This document shows, in pieces, positions 1-9,938 of a stretch of DNA of 64,000 nt. This DNA comes from Thalassorhabdomicrobium marinisediminis (GTDB lineage Bacteria > Pseudomonadota > Alphaproteobacteria > Rhodobacterales > Rhodobacteraceae). Both the position numbers and the translations under genes were made by a program. The stretch covers positions 62,001 to 126,000 of the forward strand of contig NZ_QCYG01000003.1 in the NCBI RefSeq assembly GCF_003072065.1. The letters are read 5' to 3'. The first letter of the stretch is position 1. The number at the start of each line of letters is the position of its first letter. Under the pieces are notes generated by a model, which was not told where the DNA came from, ran no database searches, and saw only the letters and a program-made list of their open reading frames with translations.

Positions 1-89
1 TTGCTGTTCGACATTTTCTTAACCGGTCGCTCGTCAGCAAGACGACCGACAGATCACTGGGCCGAAATCGGCCGACGAAAGGAAAGACC

Positions 90-419
90 ATGTTCAAGAC
101 CGTATCCCTCAGCCTCGCCGCCCTCGTTGCTTCCGTGGGCATCGCTTCGGCGGATGCGAGCCACCTCTCCCCGCTGGTGAAGAACCAGACCGCAAACGGT
201 CAGGTCGAGCTGGGCACCGTTGTGGCGGAAGCCGATGGCGTGGTTGAGCTCTACTCTTTCCACAAGGGCACCCAGGGTGCGCTGCTGGGCTCGACCAAGG
301 TGAAAGCCGGCGCCAACCAGCAGGTCAACGTCAACATCGCCCGCCCCTCGACCAACGCGATTGCCGTGCTGCGGGTGAACGATGAAGTGGTGGACACCCA
401 GAAGATCGAATTCAACTAA
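90..419 (+). CDS. Small secreted protein of unknown function
   Basis: The 109-residue product starts with a clear Sec signal peptide (MFKTVSLSLAALVASVGIASA, cleavage near residue 21). The mature part is about 88 residues, has no cysteine and looks beta-rich, so it is probably a small periplasmic or secreted protein. I recognise no family with a defined function. The start is supported by an AAAGGAAAG ribosome binding site at about 78-86. The gene is monocistronic and ends in a strong terminator. A second small secreted gene with a similar MFKT(V/L)SLA start lies at 26787-27086, but the mature parts do not obviously match. Confidence 0.8.
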   Translation: MFKTVSLSLAALVASVGIASADASHLSPLVKNQTANGQVELGTVVAEADGVVELYSFHKGTQGALLGSTKVKAGANQQVNVNIARPSTNAIAVLRVNDEVVDTQKIEFN

Positions 420-445
420 GTCGATCCGATCAGACGACACCACAG

Positions 446-482
446 GCGGGCGGTCCGGAAGGGCCGCCCGCGCTGCTTTTTA
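446..482 (+). terminator. Rho-independent terminator after the first gene
   Basis: An 11-bp stem (446-456 with 461-471, one G-U pair) closes a GGAA tetraloop and is followed by GCTGCTTTTT. It lies 27 nt after the stop codon and separates this gene from the nfuA operon. Confidence 0.92.
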
Positions 483-497
483 GAACCGTTCCAAACC

Positions 498-528
498 TTG
501 ACAGGGCGCGCCCGGGGGCGCATATGTA
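498..528 (+). promoter_or_regulatory. Possible sigma-70 promoter of the nfuA operon
   Basis: A perfect TTGACA at 498-503 is followed 17-19 nt later by a CATATGTA stretch that can serve as an imperfect -10 box. The nfuA start is 27 nt further on. The -35 match is good and the -10 match is weak. Confidence 0.45.
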
Positions 529-554
529 AAACCTGACAAAAAAGGTTTCTTCCG

Positions 555-1115
555 ATGTTCATCCAGACCGAATCCACCCCGAACCCTGCCACGTTGAAAT
601 TCCTGCCCGGGCAACAGGTGCTCGAGATGGGCACGGCCGATTTCCCCAATGCCGAGGCCGCGCAGAAAAGCCCGCTTGCGGGGCGCATCTTCTCAGTCGA
701 GGGGGTGACCGGCGTGTTCTTCGGCACGGATTTCGTGACCGTCACCAAGGCGGACGGCGTTGAATGGGACCACATCAAGCCCGCGATCCTTGGCGCGATC
801 ATGGAGCATTACCAGTCCGGCAAGCCCGTGATCGAAGGTGAGCAAGCGGCCAGCGGCCACGCCGAGCACACCGGGGAGGATGGCGAGATCGTCAACCAGA
901 TCAAAGAGTTGCTGGACACCCGCGTGCGCCCTGCGGTGGCGCAGGATGGGGGCGATATCACCTTCCACGGGTTCGATCGCGGCGTCGTTTACCTGCATAT
1001 GCAAGGCGCTTGCGCGGGCTGCCCCTCGTCCACGTTGACGTTGAAGATGGGCATCGAGAACCTGCTGCGCCACTATATCCCCGAGGTGGTCGAGGTGCGC
1101 CCCGTTGCAGCCTGA
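555..1115 (+). CDS. nfuA: NifU-family Fe-S cluster carrier (NfuA-like)
   Basis: The 186-residue protein has an N-terminal Nfu domain (about 1-87, starting MFIQTESTPNPATLKF) and a C-terminal NifU-like domain (about 110-182). The two cluster-ligating cysteines are the CAGC motif at C153 and C156. In this family the protein holds a [4Fe-4S] cluster at a homodimer interface and passes it to target enzymes in the cytoplasm. It is the first gene of an operon with tsaB and rimI, and its stop overlaps the tsaB start by 11 nt, which suggests translational coupling. Length and motifs are normal for the family. Confidence 0.95.
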   Translation: MFIQTESTPNPATLKFLPGQQVLEMGTADFPNAEAAQKSPLAGRIFSVEGVTGVFFGTDFVTVTKADGVEWDHIKPAILGAIMEHYQSGKPVIEGEQAASGHAEHTGEDGEIVNQIKELLDTRVRPAVAQDGGDITFHGFDRGVVYLHMQGACAGCPSSTLTLKMGIENLLRHYIPEVVEVRPVAA

Positions 1116-1692
1116 CACCACGCTTTTGGCATTCGACACATCGGCGGCGCATTGCGCCGCCGCTTTGCTTTTGCACGGCACGGTCCACACCCGCGTGGAA
1201 GAGATGGCGCGCGGTCAGGGGGAGCGGTTGATGCTGCTGTTGGAAGAGCTGTTGGCCGCGCACGGACTGGGCTGGGGTGATCTGGACGGGCTGGGCGTTG
1301 GCACCGGTCCGGGCAATTTCACCGGCATCCGGATTTCGGTCTCGGCCGCGCGGGGGTTGGCGCTGGGGCTGGGCAAACCGGCCGTGGGCGTGTCGATGTT
1401 CGAGACCACGCAGCACCTGTCCGGCCGGGCGCAGACCTCGGTGCCCGCCCCGCGCGACCAGCTCTACGTCTATGACCCCGGGACGATGGGCGCGCCGATC
1501 CTTGCCGCGCCGGACGATGTGACCGCGGCCTATGCCAGCGCCACGGCCTTCCCCGCCGAGGATCATATCCGTCAGGTGGCGCTGATTGCCGCCGCACAGT
1601 TGCACGACGCCCCCCCTGCCCCCAAGCCGGTCTATGTCAAGCCGCCCGATGCCGCCCCCGCGCGTGAGGCGCCGCCGGTGATCCTGCCGTGA
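1105..1692 (+). CDS. tsaB: tRNA threonylcarbamoyladenosine biosynthesis protein TsaB
   Basis: The 195-residue protein belongs to the ASKHA-fold TsaB family. The N-terminal LLAFDTSAAHCAAALL segment and the GTGPGNFTGIRI motif (about 66-77) are typical. TsaB acts with TsaD and TsaE to transfer the threonylcarbamoyl group onto A37 of ANN-decoding tRNAs. The start is a TTG inside the 3' end of nfuA, giving the normal N-terminus MQPDTTLLAFDTS. The next gene is rimI, a common partner of tsaB. The C-terminal half is short and rich in proline and alanine. Confidence 0.93.
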   Translation: MQPDTTLLAFDTSAAHCAAALLLHGTVHTRVEEMARGQGERLMLLLEELLAAHGLGWGDLDGLGVGTGPGNFTGIRISVSAARGLALGLGKPAVGVSMFETTQHLSGRAQTSVPAPRDQLYVYDPGTMGAPILAAPDDVTAAYASATAFPAEDHIRQVALIAAAQLHDAPPAPKPVYVKPPDAAPAREAPPVILP

Positions 1693-1711
1693 CCGGCCCT
1701 GTGGCCCGCCG

Positions 1712-2125
1712 ATGACGCCCGACGGGCTGGCACGCACCCACGGGGCGGCCTTCGGCGCCGCCGGCTGGCGCGCGGAGAGCTTTCGCGGCTACCTTGACGA
1801 TCCGCGCGCGACGCTCTGGGGTGACGAGACCTGCTTTGCCGTGCTGCGCCGCGCGGGCCCCGAGGCGGAGGTGCTGACGCTGGCGACCCACCCCGCCCAT
1901 CAGGGTCAGGGCCGCGCGACCGCGATGCTGCGCGCAGCACTGGCCGGTCTGGCCGCGCAGGGCGTGGAAGAAGTTTTCCTTGAGGTGGCGCAAAGCAACA
2001 CGGCGGCGCTGGCGCTGTACCGCGCCTGCGGGTTCGAGACCTTTGGCCAGCGGGTCGGATATTACCGCAACGGCGACACGGCGGTTTGCATGAAAGCGCA
2101 ACTTTCCGCGACGTCCGGCGGATAA
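1712..2125 (+). CDS. rimI: Ribosomal-protein alanine N-acetyltransferase, RimI type
   Basis: This is a 137-residue single GNAT domain. The beta4 strand VLTLATHP leads into the acetyl-CoA pyrophosphate loop QGQGRA (64-69). The C-terminal N..ALALYRACGFE segment (about 96-110) is the usual GNAT signature with the catalytic-site tyrosine. RimI acetylates the N-terminal alanine of ribosomal protein S18. The assignment rests on the GNAT motifs and on position directly after tsaB, so another GNAT substrate is possible. The gene ends the nfuA-tsaB-rimI operon. Confidence 0.85.
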   Translation: MTPDGLARTHGAAFGAAGWRAESFRGYLDDPRATLWGDETCFAVLRRAGPEAEVLTLATHPAHQGQGRATAMLRAALAGLAAQGVEEVFLEVAQSNTAALALYRACGFETFGQRVGYYRNGDTAVCMKAQLSATSGG

Positions 2126-2282
2126 ATCCCCTGCAGCGCTCTCAAAATCGCAAGAATCGGTTGATCTTCCACTGGCGTCATTGCCTACTTTGTCGCATGA
2201 TCTGTGATCGGCCCCTGCGGGCCGCAACGATCCCGGGGATCTGGCAACAGCCCCCGACAACAAGAACATGGGAGACCACAAC

Positions 2283-3281
<999 letters not shown>

Positions 3282-3304
3282 GCTAGGCTGATGCACACTT
3301 TCTG

Positions 3305-3336
3305 GGGCCGCGCTGATCTGATCGGCGCGGCCCTTT
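3305..3336 (+). terminator. Intercistronic hairpin after the BMP gene (partial terminator)
   Basis: A 9-bp GC stem (GGGCCGCGC at 3305-3313 with 3325-3333) is followed by only TTTAAAATT. The short T-run suggests partial termination or mRNA 3'-end protection, as is usual between a binding-protein gene and its transporter genes. Confidence 0.65.
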
Positions 3337-3452
3337 AAAATTAAGAATGATAAACACGCGGCGGGGGACACGACGTTGAGCGATTATCCGAACACCTTTT
3401 TAGCGGCACCCGACGCGGGGCTGGCGGGCGCATCAGGCCGGGGGGCAAGCGC

Positions 3453-5060
3453 ATGAGCGCGCAAACACAGGGCGGCCAGACGCCGGCGATCGAACTCAAG
3501 GGGATTTCCAAGGCCTTTGGCCCCGTGCAAGCGAACAAGGACATCTCGATCCGGGTCATGCCGGGGACGATCCACGGGATCATCGGGGAGAACGGTGCGG
3601 GGAAATCCACGCTTATGTCGATCCTTTACGGGTTCTACAAAGCCGATTCCGGTGAGATCTACATCAACGGCAAGCTGACCGAGATTCCCGATTCCGATGC
3701 GGCGATTGCCGCTGGCATTGGTATGGTGTTCCAGCATTTCAAGCTGGTGAAGAACTTCACAGTGCTCGAGAACGTGGTGCTGGGCGCGGAGGACGGCCCG
3801 ATGCTGCGCCCCAGCCTGCGGCGCGGACGCCAGCAGCTCAAAGAACTGTCCGAGGAATACGGGCTGAACGTCGATCCCGACGCGGTGATCGAGGATATCG
3901 GCGTGGGCATGCAGCAGCGCGTGGAAATCCTCAAGGCGCTGTATCGGCAGGCGGATATCCTGATTCTCGATGAGCCGACGGGCGTGCTGACCCCGGCGGA
4001 AGCGGACCAGCTGTTCCGGATTCTGAACCGGCTGAAGGAAGAAGGCAAAACCATCATCCTGATCACCCACAAGCTGCGCGAGATCATGGACATCACCGAC
4101 ACGGTGAGCGTCATGCGCCGCGGTGAGATGACCTCGACCGTGAAAACCACGGACACCAACCCCGCCGATCTGGCAGAGCGGATGGTGGGCCGTAAGGTGC
4201 TGTTGCGCGTGGACAAAAAGCCCGCGACCCCGGGTGAGGTCGTGCTCGACGTGCGCAATCTGGACGTGGTCGACGAAAAAGACGTGCACCGGGTCAAGGG
4301 CGTGTCCTTCCAGGTGCGCGCGGGTGAGATTTTGGGCATCGCCGGCGTGTCGGGCAACGGGCAGTCGGAGCTGCTTGAGGTGCTGGGCGGCTATGAAGAG
4401 GCGACGGGGGAAATCCTGCTCAACGGGCAGCCGCTGGACCTCAGCGGCGCCAAGTCCGACGGGCAAAGCCGCCGCGCGCGGGGCATCGCCCATGTGCCGG
4501 AAGATCGCCAGCACGAAGGGCTGATCATGAACTTCAGCGCGTGGGAAAACACCGCCTTTGGCTATCACCACGACGAAAAGTATCAGAAAAACGGCCTGTT
4601 GATGGACAACAGCGCGATCCTGAAGGACGCACAGGAGAAGATGGACCGCTTCGACGTGCGCCCGCCTAACCCGCTGCTTGCGGCGAAGAATTTCTCGGGC
4701 GGGAACCAGCAGAAGATCGTCGTCGCCCGCGAGATCGAGCGCGACCCCGATCTGCTTCTGGTGGGCCAGCCCACGCGCGGCGTCGACATCGGTGCCATCG
4801 AGTTCATTCACCAACAGATCGTCGCCCTGCGCGATGCGGGCAAGGCGATCTTGCTGGTCTCGGTCGAGCTGGAAGAAATCATGGGGCTGAGCGACCGGAT
4901 CGCCGTCATGTTCGACGGCAAGATTATGGGCGAGCGGCTGCCGTCGGAGACCGACGAAAAGGAGCTGGGCCTGCTGATGGCCGGGATGACCGACACCGAC
5001 GCGCCGCACAGTATTGAAGAAATCGAACAGAATCTCGCGCATGCAGGGGAGGCCGAATAA
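3453..5060 (+). CDS. Nucleoside ABC transporter ATP-binding protein with two ATPase domains
   Basis: The 535-residue protein has tandem ATPase domains, as in the YufO/NupO and sugar MglA families. The first has Walker A GENGAGKS (45-52), a divergent signature (VGMQQR) and Walker B ILILDEP (about 169-175). The second has a Walker A without the lysine (GVSGNGQSE, about 298-306), a good signature FSGGNQQ (414-420) and an altered Walker B (LLLVGQP). This split of functional motifs is typical of the family. Its stop overlaps the next start (TAATG). The product energises import through the two permeases that follow. Confidence 0.93.
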   Translation: MSAQTQGGQTPAIELKGISKAFGPVQANKDISIRVMPGTIHGIIGENGAGKSTLMSILYGFYKADSGEIYINGKLTEIPDSDAAIAAGIGMVFQHFKLVKNFTVLENVVLGAEDGPMLRPSLRRGRQQLKELSEEYGLNVDPDAVIEDIGVGMQQRVEILKALYRQADILILDEPTGVLTPAEADQLFRILNRLKEEGKTIILITHKLREIMDITDTVSVMRRGEMTSTVKTTDTNPADLAERMVGRKVLLRVDKKPATPGEVVLDVRNLDVVDEKDVHRVKGVSFQVRAGEILGIAGVSGNGQSELLEVLGGYEEATGEILLNGQPLDLSGAKSDGQSRRARGIAHVPEDRQHEGLIMNFSAWENTAFGYHHDEKYQKNGLLMDNSAILKDAQEKMDRFDVRPPNPLLAAKNFSGGNQQKIVVAREIERDPDLLLVGQPTRGVDIGAIEFIHQQIVALRDAGKAILLVSVELEEIMGLSDRIAVMFDGKIMGERLPSETDEKELGLLMAGMTDTDAPHSIEEIEQNLAHAGEAE

Positions 5061-6193
5061 TGGACGCCATGCCAAAATGGGCCGATGTGGTCCTTGTTCC
5101 GGTGGTCTCGTTGCTGCTGGCGGCAATCATCTCGATCATCGTATTCGTCGCCGTGGGCCAGGACCCGTGGGAGGCGCTCAAGCTGATGTCCTACGGCGCG
5201 GTCGGCACCTCGGACAATCTTGGCTACACCCTGTTTTACATGACAAATTTCATCTTCACCGGTCTGGCGGTGGCGGTGGCCTTCCACGCAGCGCTGTTCA
5301 ACATCGGCGGTGAGGGTCAGGTGCTGCTGGGCGGGCTGGGGGCCACGCTGGCGGTGCTTTTCGTGCCCTGGCCGCACTGGACGCTGGCGCTGTTGGCGGG
5401 GTCCGTGGCAGCGGCGCTGTTTGGCGCGCTCTGGGTCGCGATCCCCGCCTATTTGCAGGCGCGGCGCGGCAGCCACATCGTGATCACCACGATCATGTTC
5501 AACTTCATGGCCTCGGGCCTGTTGATCTTTATGCTGGCCGGGCCGCTCAAACCGGTGGGCGAGATGCAGATCGCCACGGCGGTCTTCCCTGAAACGGTGC
5601 ACCTGCCGTCGCTGCACGACATCGCACAATTGTTCGGGCTGGATACCTTCGGCCGCTCGCCGGTGAATATCTCGATCTTTCTGGCGCTGGGTGCCTGTGT
5701 CGGCGTCTGGGCGCTGATCTGGCACACGCGGCTGGGCTATCAGATCCGCGCCTTTGGCCAGTCCGAATCCGCCGCGCGCTATGCAGGCATCTCGGCGGTG
5801 AACATCACGATGATCGCCTTGCTGATCTCGGGCGCTTTGGCCGGGATGATGGCGGTCAACAACACGATGGGCATCAACAACCCGCAACTGGTGGACAACG
5901 CCGCCGGCGGCGCGGGCTTCATCGGCATCGCGGTGGCCCTGATGGGGCGCAACCACCCCGTGGGCATCGTCATCGCGGCACTGCTGTTCGGCGCGCTGTT
6001 TCAAGGCGGGGCCGAGCTTTCGGCGGCCACGCAGATTCCGGTGCAGATCGTCGTCGTGATCCAGGCCCTCGTGATCATGTTCACCGGCGCGCTGGACGAG
6101 ATGGTGCGGTCCCCCATTCAGAAGATGTTCTTGCGCTACGGCAACAAGGGCGTCGGTGCACCTGCGGCCGTGTTGCCGGAAGGTGAGGAGTAA
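5060..6193 (+). CDS. Nucleoside ABC transporter permease 1
   Basis: The 377-residue polytopic membrane protein belongs to the branched-chain/ribose-type permease superfamily (BPD_transp_2). The GGEGQVLLGGLGA segment (about 84-96) and the late run of glycine-rich helices are typical of the larger BMP-system permease. Its ATG overlaps the ATPase stop. The partner permease starts 4 nt after this gene. Together they should form the transmembrane channel for purine nucleosides. Confidence 0.92.
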   Translation: MDAMPKWADVVLVPVVSLLLAAIISIIVFVAVGQDPWEALKLMSYGAVGTSDNLGYTLFYMTNFIFTGLAVAVAFHAALFNIGGEGQVLLGGLGATLAVLFVPWPHWTLALLAGSVAAALFGALWVAIPAYLQARRGSHIVITTIMFNFMASGLLIFMLAGPLKPVGEMQIATAVFPETVHLPSLHDIAQLFGLDTFGRSPVNISIFLALGACVGVWALIWHTRLGYQIRAFGQSESAARYAGISAVNITMIALLISGALAGMMAVNNTMGINNPQLVDNAAGGAGFIGIAVALMGRNHPVGIVIAALLFGALFQGGAELSAATQIPVQIVVVIQALVIMFTGALDEMVRSPIQKMFLRYGNKGVGAPAAVLPEGEE

Positions 6194-6197
6194 GACG

Positions 6198-7358
6198 ATG
6201 GATTTCTTCACTTTTGTTCAACTGGGCGATGCTTCGGTGCGGATGGCCATTCCGCTGCTTCTGGCCTGTCTGGCGGGTCTGTTCTCGGAACGGGCGGGCA
6301 TTTTCGACATCGGGCTTGAGGGCAAGATGCTGGCCGCCGCCTTCCTTGCGGCGGCGGTGTCGCTGGTTTCTGGCAACGCCTGGGTCGGGCTTTTGGCGGG
6401 CATCGGGATTTCGATCGCCCTGTCGCTGATCCACGGGCTGGCCTCGATCACCTTCCGCGGCAACCAGCTGATTTCCGGCGTGGCGATCAACTTCTTCGCC
6501 GCCGGTCTGACGGTCGTCGTGGCGCAGGGCTGGTTCGCCCAGGGCGGGCGGACCCCGTCGCTGCCCAAAGATGCGCGGTTCAACGGGATCGACTTTCCCG
6601 GCGCGCTGACGCGGGTGCGCGACAAGATGCAGGCGGACCCTTGGGCGCAGTTCTATTCCGAGTTCATCTCGGGCCACTCGATCCTTGTCTATCTGGGCCT
6701 GCTGACCGTGCCGCTGAGCTGGTGGGTTCTTTATCGCACACGCTTCGGCCTGCGCCTGCGGGCCGTGGGTGAAGCGCCGGAAGCCGTTGATACGGCCGGG
6801 ATTTCCGTGGTGCGACTGCGCTATACGGCGGTGATCATTGCCGGTGTGCTCTGCGGTGTCGCCGGGGCGTATCTGTCGACGGCGGTGCAGGCCGGTTTCA
6901 CCAAGGACATGACCGCAAACCGGGGCTTCATCGCGCTCGCCGCGTTGATCTTCGCCAAGTGGCGGCCGTGGTATGCACTGGGGGCTTGCCTTTTGTTCGG
7001 CCTGTTCTTCGCCATCGACAACCGGTTCCAGAACATCCAGCTTGAGGTGATCTGGATCATGACCGGGCTGTTCGCGGCCGCCGCCGCGATGACGCTTTAC
7101 GCCCTACGGCGTGAGCGGATCGACCTGATCGTGCTGGGCGGCCTGTCGGCGGTTCTGGTCTTTGTCGGGCTGGCCACGTGGATCGGCGCCATGGATGAGG
7201 CGATCGGCGCCACGGCGGCACTGTTCGAGACCGTGAAAGTGCCAAGCCAGCTGATCCAGTCGCTGCCCTATCTTTTCGTGGTCGTCGTGCTGGCGGGCTT
7301 CGTCGGCAAGGCCATTCCACCCCGTGCCGGAGGACAGCCCTATGTCAAGGAACGCTGA
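6198..7358 (+). CDS. Nucleoside ABC transporter permease 2
   Basis: The 386-residue polytopic protein begins MDFFTFVQLGDASVRMAIPLLLACLAGLFSERAG; the ERAGIFDIGLEGKML segment (about 31-45) is characteristic of the second permease in BMP-type importers. I chose the ATG at 6198, which gives the family N-terminus; an upstream in-frame start would add unrelated residues overlapping permease 1. The 3' end overlaps the phosphorylase gene by 17 nt, so translation is probably coupled. Confidence 0.92.
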   Translation: MDFFTFVQLGDASVRMAIPLLLACLAGLFSERAGIFDIGLEGKMLAAAFLAAAVSLVSGNAWVGLLAGIGISIALSLIHGLASITFRGNQLISGVAINFFAAGLTVVVAQGWFAQGGRTPSLPKDARFNGIDFPGALTRVRDKMQADPWAQFYSEFISGHSILVYLGLLTVPLSWWVLYRTRFGLRLRAVGEAPEAVDTAGISVVRLRYTAVIIAGVLCGVAGAYLSTAVQAGFTKDMTANRGFIALAALIFAKWRPWYALGACLLFGLFFAIDNRFQNIQLEVIWIMTGLFAAAAAMTLYALRRERIDLIVLGGLSAVLVFVGLATWIGAMDEAIGATAALFETVKVPSQLIQSLPYLFVVVVLAGFVGKAIPPRAGGQPYVKER

Positions 7359-8145
7359 TGAACTGGCGGAGAAGATCCGCCAGATTGCCGGCCCCGCGCC
7401 GGTCGAGATCGGGCTGATCCTCGGCTCGGGTCTGGGGCATCTGGCAGGCGCCGTGGAAGGCGTGGCCATTCCCTACGACGAGCTTGAGGGCTTCCCCCAC
7501 GCGGGGGTGAGCGGGCACAACCCCAACCTTGTGATCGGCGCGCTCGAAGGGCGGCGGGTCGCGGTGTTCGGGGGGCGTGCGCATTACTACGAAAGCGGGC
7601 GCGGCGATGCCATGCGCCTGCCGCTCGAGGTGCTCAAGGCGCTTGGCGCGGACAAGATGATCGCCACCAATGCCGCGGGCTCAATGGTGCCGGACATGCC
7701 CACCGGCTCGATCATGTGCCTGACCGACCACATCAATTTCAGCGGCCTCAACCCGCTGATCGGAGAGCCGACGGACGCGCGTTTCGTGCCGATGAAGGAT
7801 TGTTACGATCCAGAGATGCGCGACGTGCTGACCAAAGCCGCGGTCGAGGTGCGGATCGACATGCAGGACGGCATCTATGCGTGGTATTCCGGCCCCAGCT
7901 TCGAGACCGTGGCCGAGATCAACGCGATCCGCATGTTGGGCGCCGATGCGGTGGGCATGTCCACCGTGCCCGAGGTCATTCTGGGCCGGTTTCTGGGGCT
8001 GCGCTGCGCCGCGATCTCGACCATCACCAACATGGCCGCGGGGATGAGCGAGGAATCGATCAGCCATGAGCATACCAAGGCAATGGCGCCCTTGGGGGCT
8101 GCGAAACTCGAACAGGTGCTCCGCGCCGCCCTGCCCCACCTTTAG
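7342..8145 (+). CDS. Purine nucleoside phosphorylase (NP-II family)
   Basis: The 267-residue enzyme cleaves inosine or guanosine with phosphate to the base and ribose-1-phosphate. The phosphate-binding LGSGLGHLAGAVEG segment, the GRAHYYESG motif and the C-terminal ITNMAAGMS are typical of the trimeric PNP/MTAP group. GGAGG at 7329-7333 fixes the ATG at 7342 with 8-nt spacing. It is the last gene of the nucleoside uptake operon, so import and first catabolic step are coupled. A second, unrelated hexameric-type phosphorylase (DeoD) lies at 18906-19613. Confidence 0.93.
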   Translation: MSRNADELAEKIRQIAGPAPVEIGLILGSGLGHLAGAVEGVAIPYDELEGFPHAGVSGHNPNLVIGALEGRRVAVFGGRAHYYESGRGDAMRLPLEVLKALGADKMIATNAAGSMVPDMPTGSIMCLTDHINFSGLNPLIGEPTDARFVPMKDCYDPEMRDVLTKAAVEVRIDMQDGIYAWYSGPSFETVAEINAIRMLGADAVGMSTVPEVILGRFLGLRCAAISTITNMAAGMSEESISHEHTKAMAPLGAAKLEQVLRAALPHL

Positions 8146-8242
8146 GGCGGCGCTCTGGCACCACCGGACGGGCCAACTGGCCTTATCGGGCGGGGCCAAT
8201 TGGTCGTTGTATCCTACGGGGTGTCAGGCGTAAGGAAAGCCC

Positions 8243-9160
8243 ATGCAAATCTACCTCCCCATTGCCGAAGTGTCCGTGAATGCGTTCCTGCTTCTTGGTC
8301 TGGGGGGGATCGTCGGCATCCTGTCGGGCATGTTCGGGGTTGGCGGCGGCTTTCTGATGACGCCGCTTTTGTTCTTCATCGGCATCCCGCCCGCCGTGGC
8401 GGTGGCGACCGAAGCCAACCAGATCGTCGCGTCGTCCTTCTCGGGCGTGCTGGCACATCTGCGGCGCAAGACCGTCGATCTGCGGATGGGCACAGTGCTG
8501 CTGATCGGCGGGCTGACCGGCGCGGCGGTGGGGGTTGTCTTGTTCAACTTCCTCAAGGCGCAGGGTCAGGTCGATCTGCTGGTCAAGCTGTGCTACGTCG
8601 TGTTTCTGGGCGTGGTCGGCGGGCTGATGTTCTTCGAGAGCCTGCGGGCGATCCGGCGCTCGAAAACCGCCGGCGGTGCGGCGCCGAAACGGCGCAAGCA
8701 CGGACTGGTCCATGTGCTGCCGTTCAAAATGAAATTCCGTGTTTCGGGGCTGTATATCTCGGTGATCCCGCCGTTGCTGGTCGGTCTTTGCGTGGGCATC
8801 CTGTCGGCGATCATGGGCGTCGGCGGCGGCTTCATCATGGTGCCCGCAATGATCTATCTGCTGGGGATGCCGACGAAGGTGGTGATCGGAACCTCGCTGT
8901 TCCAGATCATCTTCGTGACCGGTTTCACCACCATGCTGCACGCCACCACGAACTTTACCGTGGATGTGGTGCTGGCGGTGTTGCTGTTGATCGGCGGCGT
9001 GATCGGCGCGCAGATCGGCACCCGCATCGGCGTCAAGATGAAGGCCGAGAACCTGCGCATCCTGCTGGCGCTGATGGTGCTGGCGGTCTGCGGCAAGCTC
9101 GCGCTGGACCTGCTGCTGACCCCGACCGAATTGTATTCTCTTGGCGAAGGGGGCCACTGA
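8243..9160 (+). CDS. TauE/SafE (TSUP) family membrane exporter
   Basis: The 305-residue polytopic protein shows the internal duplication of the TSUP family: GMFGVGGGFLMTPLL near the N-terminus and AIMGVGGGFIMVPAMI after the middle. A basic cytoplasmic loop (RRSKTAGGAAPKRRKHG) separates the halves. Family members export sulfite, sulfoacetate or other small anions; the substrate here cannot be read from sequence. The stop overlaps the start of the TIGR02186-type gene, so the two proteins probably work together. A shorter TSUP paralogue lies at 27093-27833. Confidence 0.9.
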   Translation: MQIYLPIAEVSVNAFLLLGLGGIVGILSGMFGVGGGFLMTPLLFFIGIPPAVAVATEANQIVASSFSGVLAHLRRKTVDLRMGTVLLIGGLTGAAVGVVLFNFLKAQGQVDLLVKLCYVVFLGVVGGLMFFESLRAIRRSKTAGGAAPKRRKHGLVHVLPFKMKFRVSGLYISVIPPLLVGLCVGILSAIMGVGGGFIMVPAMIYLLGMPTKVVIGTSLFQIIFVTGFTTMLHATTNFTVDVVLAVLLLIGGVIGAQIGTRIGVKMKAENLRILLALMVLAVCGKLALDLLLTPTELYSLGEGGH

Positions 9161-9936
9161 TGCTGCGCGCCTTTGCCCTTCTTGCGCTCATGGCGCTGCC
9201 ACCGCTGACCGCCCCCCTGCCCGCGCAGGCCGAGGAGATCGTGCTGGGGCTGAGCCATGACGAAGTGGCGATCACCGCCACGTTCGACGGCTCGGAAGTT
9301 TTAATCTTCGGCGCGGTCAAGCGCGAGGCTCCGGCCCCCGACGCGGCCCCGCTGCAGGTGATCATCACGCTCGCTGGTCCGTCGCAGCCGGTCACCGTGC
9401 GCCGCAAGGAACGGGTCGTCGGCATCTGGGCCAACACCGACGCGGTCGACGTCGACGCCGCCCCGTCGTTCTACGCGGTCGCCACCTCCGCCCCGCTGGA
9501 CGAGGTGCTGAGCGCCACCGAAGACCTGCGCCATTCGATCACGATCCCGCAGGCGATCCGCTCGGTCGGGGCGCCCGGCGAGGTCGAGAATGCCAAGACC
9601 TTCACCGAAGCGCTGATCCGAATTCGCGCGGGATCGGGTCTGTATCAGGTGCTCGAGAACGACGTGGACCTTGAGGAAGAGACGCTGTTTCGCGGCCAGA
9701 TCACCCTGCCCGCCGCGCTGACCGAAGGCGAATATGCGGCGCGGATTTTCCTGACCCGCGGGGGAGAGGTGATCGACATTTACGAGACCTCGATCGCGGT
9801 CTTCAAGGCCGGGCTTGAGCGCTGGCTTTACGACACGTCCCGCGAACAGCCGTTCTTTTACGGGCTGATGTCGCTGGCCATCGCCATTGCGGCGGGCTGG
9901 CTGGCCTCTGCCGCGTTCCGCGTCTTCCAGCGTTAG
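9160..9936 (+). CDS. TIGR02186-family membrane-anchored periplasmic protein
   Basis: The 258-residue protein has an N-terminal signal peptide (about 1-23, ending PAQA/EE), a periplasmic beta-rich region, and one C-terminal transmembrane helix (about 230-250, FYGLMSLAIAIAAGWLASAAF) followed by a short basic tail. This matches the uncharacterised TIGR02186 family of alphaproteobacteria, as I recall it. The ATG overlaps the stop of the TSUP exporter by one base. The constant pairing suggests an accessory subunit of the exporter, which is inference. Confidence 0.85.
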   Translation: MLRAFALLALMALPPLTAPLPAQAEEIVLGLSHDEVAITATFDGSEVLIFGAVKREAPAPDAAPLQVIITLAGPSQPVTVRRKERVVGIWANTDAVDVDAAPSFYAVATSAPLDEVLSATEDLRHSITIPQAIRSVGAPGEVENAKTFTEALIRIRAGSGLYQVLENDVDLEEETLFRGQITLPAALTEGEYAARIFLTRGGEVIDIYETSIAVFKAGLERWLYDTSREQPFFYGLMSLAIAIAAGWLASAAFRVFQR

Positions 9937-9938
9937 GG

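Noticed and set aside
2160-2282. Riboswitch (purine or other) upstream of the BMP nucleoside transporter
   Set aside because: The 5' region has a TGTGATCGG stretch and a GC-rich hairpin, but I cannot fit a known purine, xanthine or guanidine riboswitch core to it.
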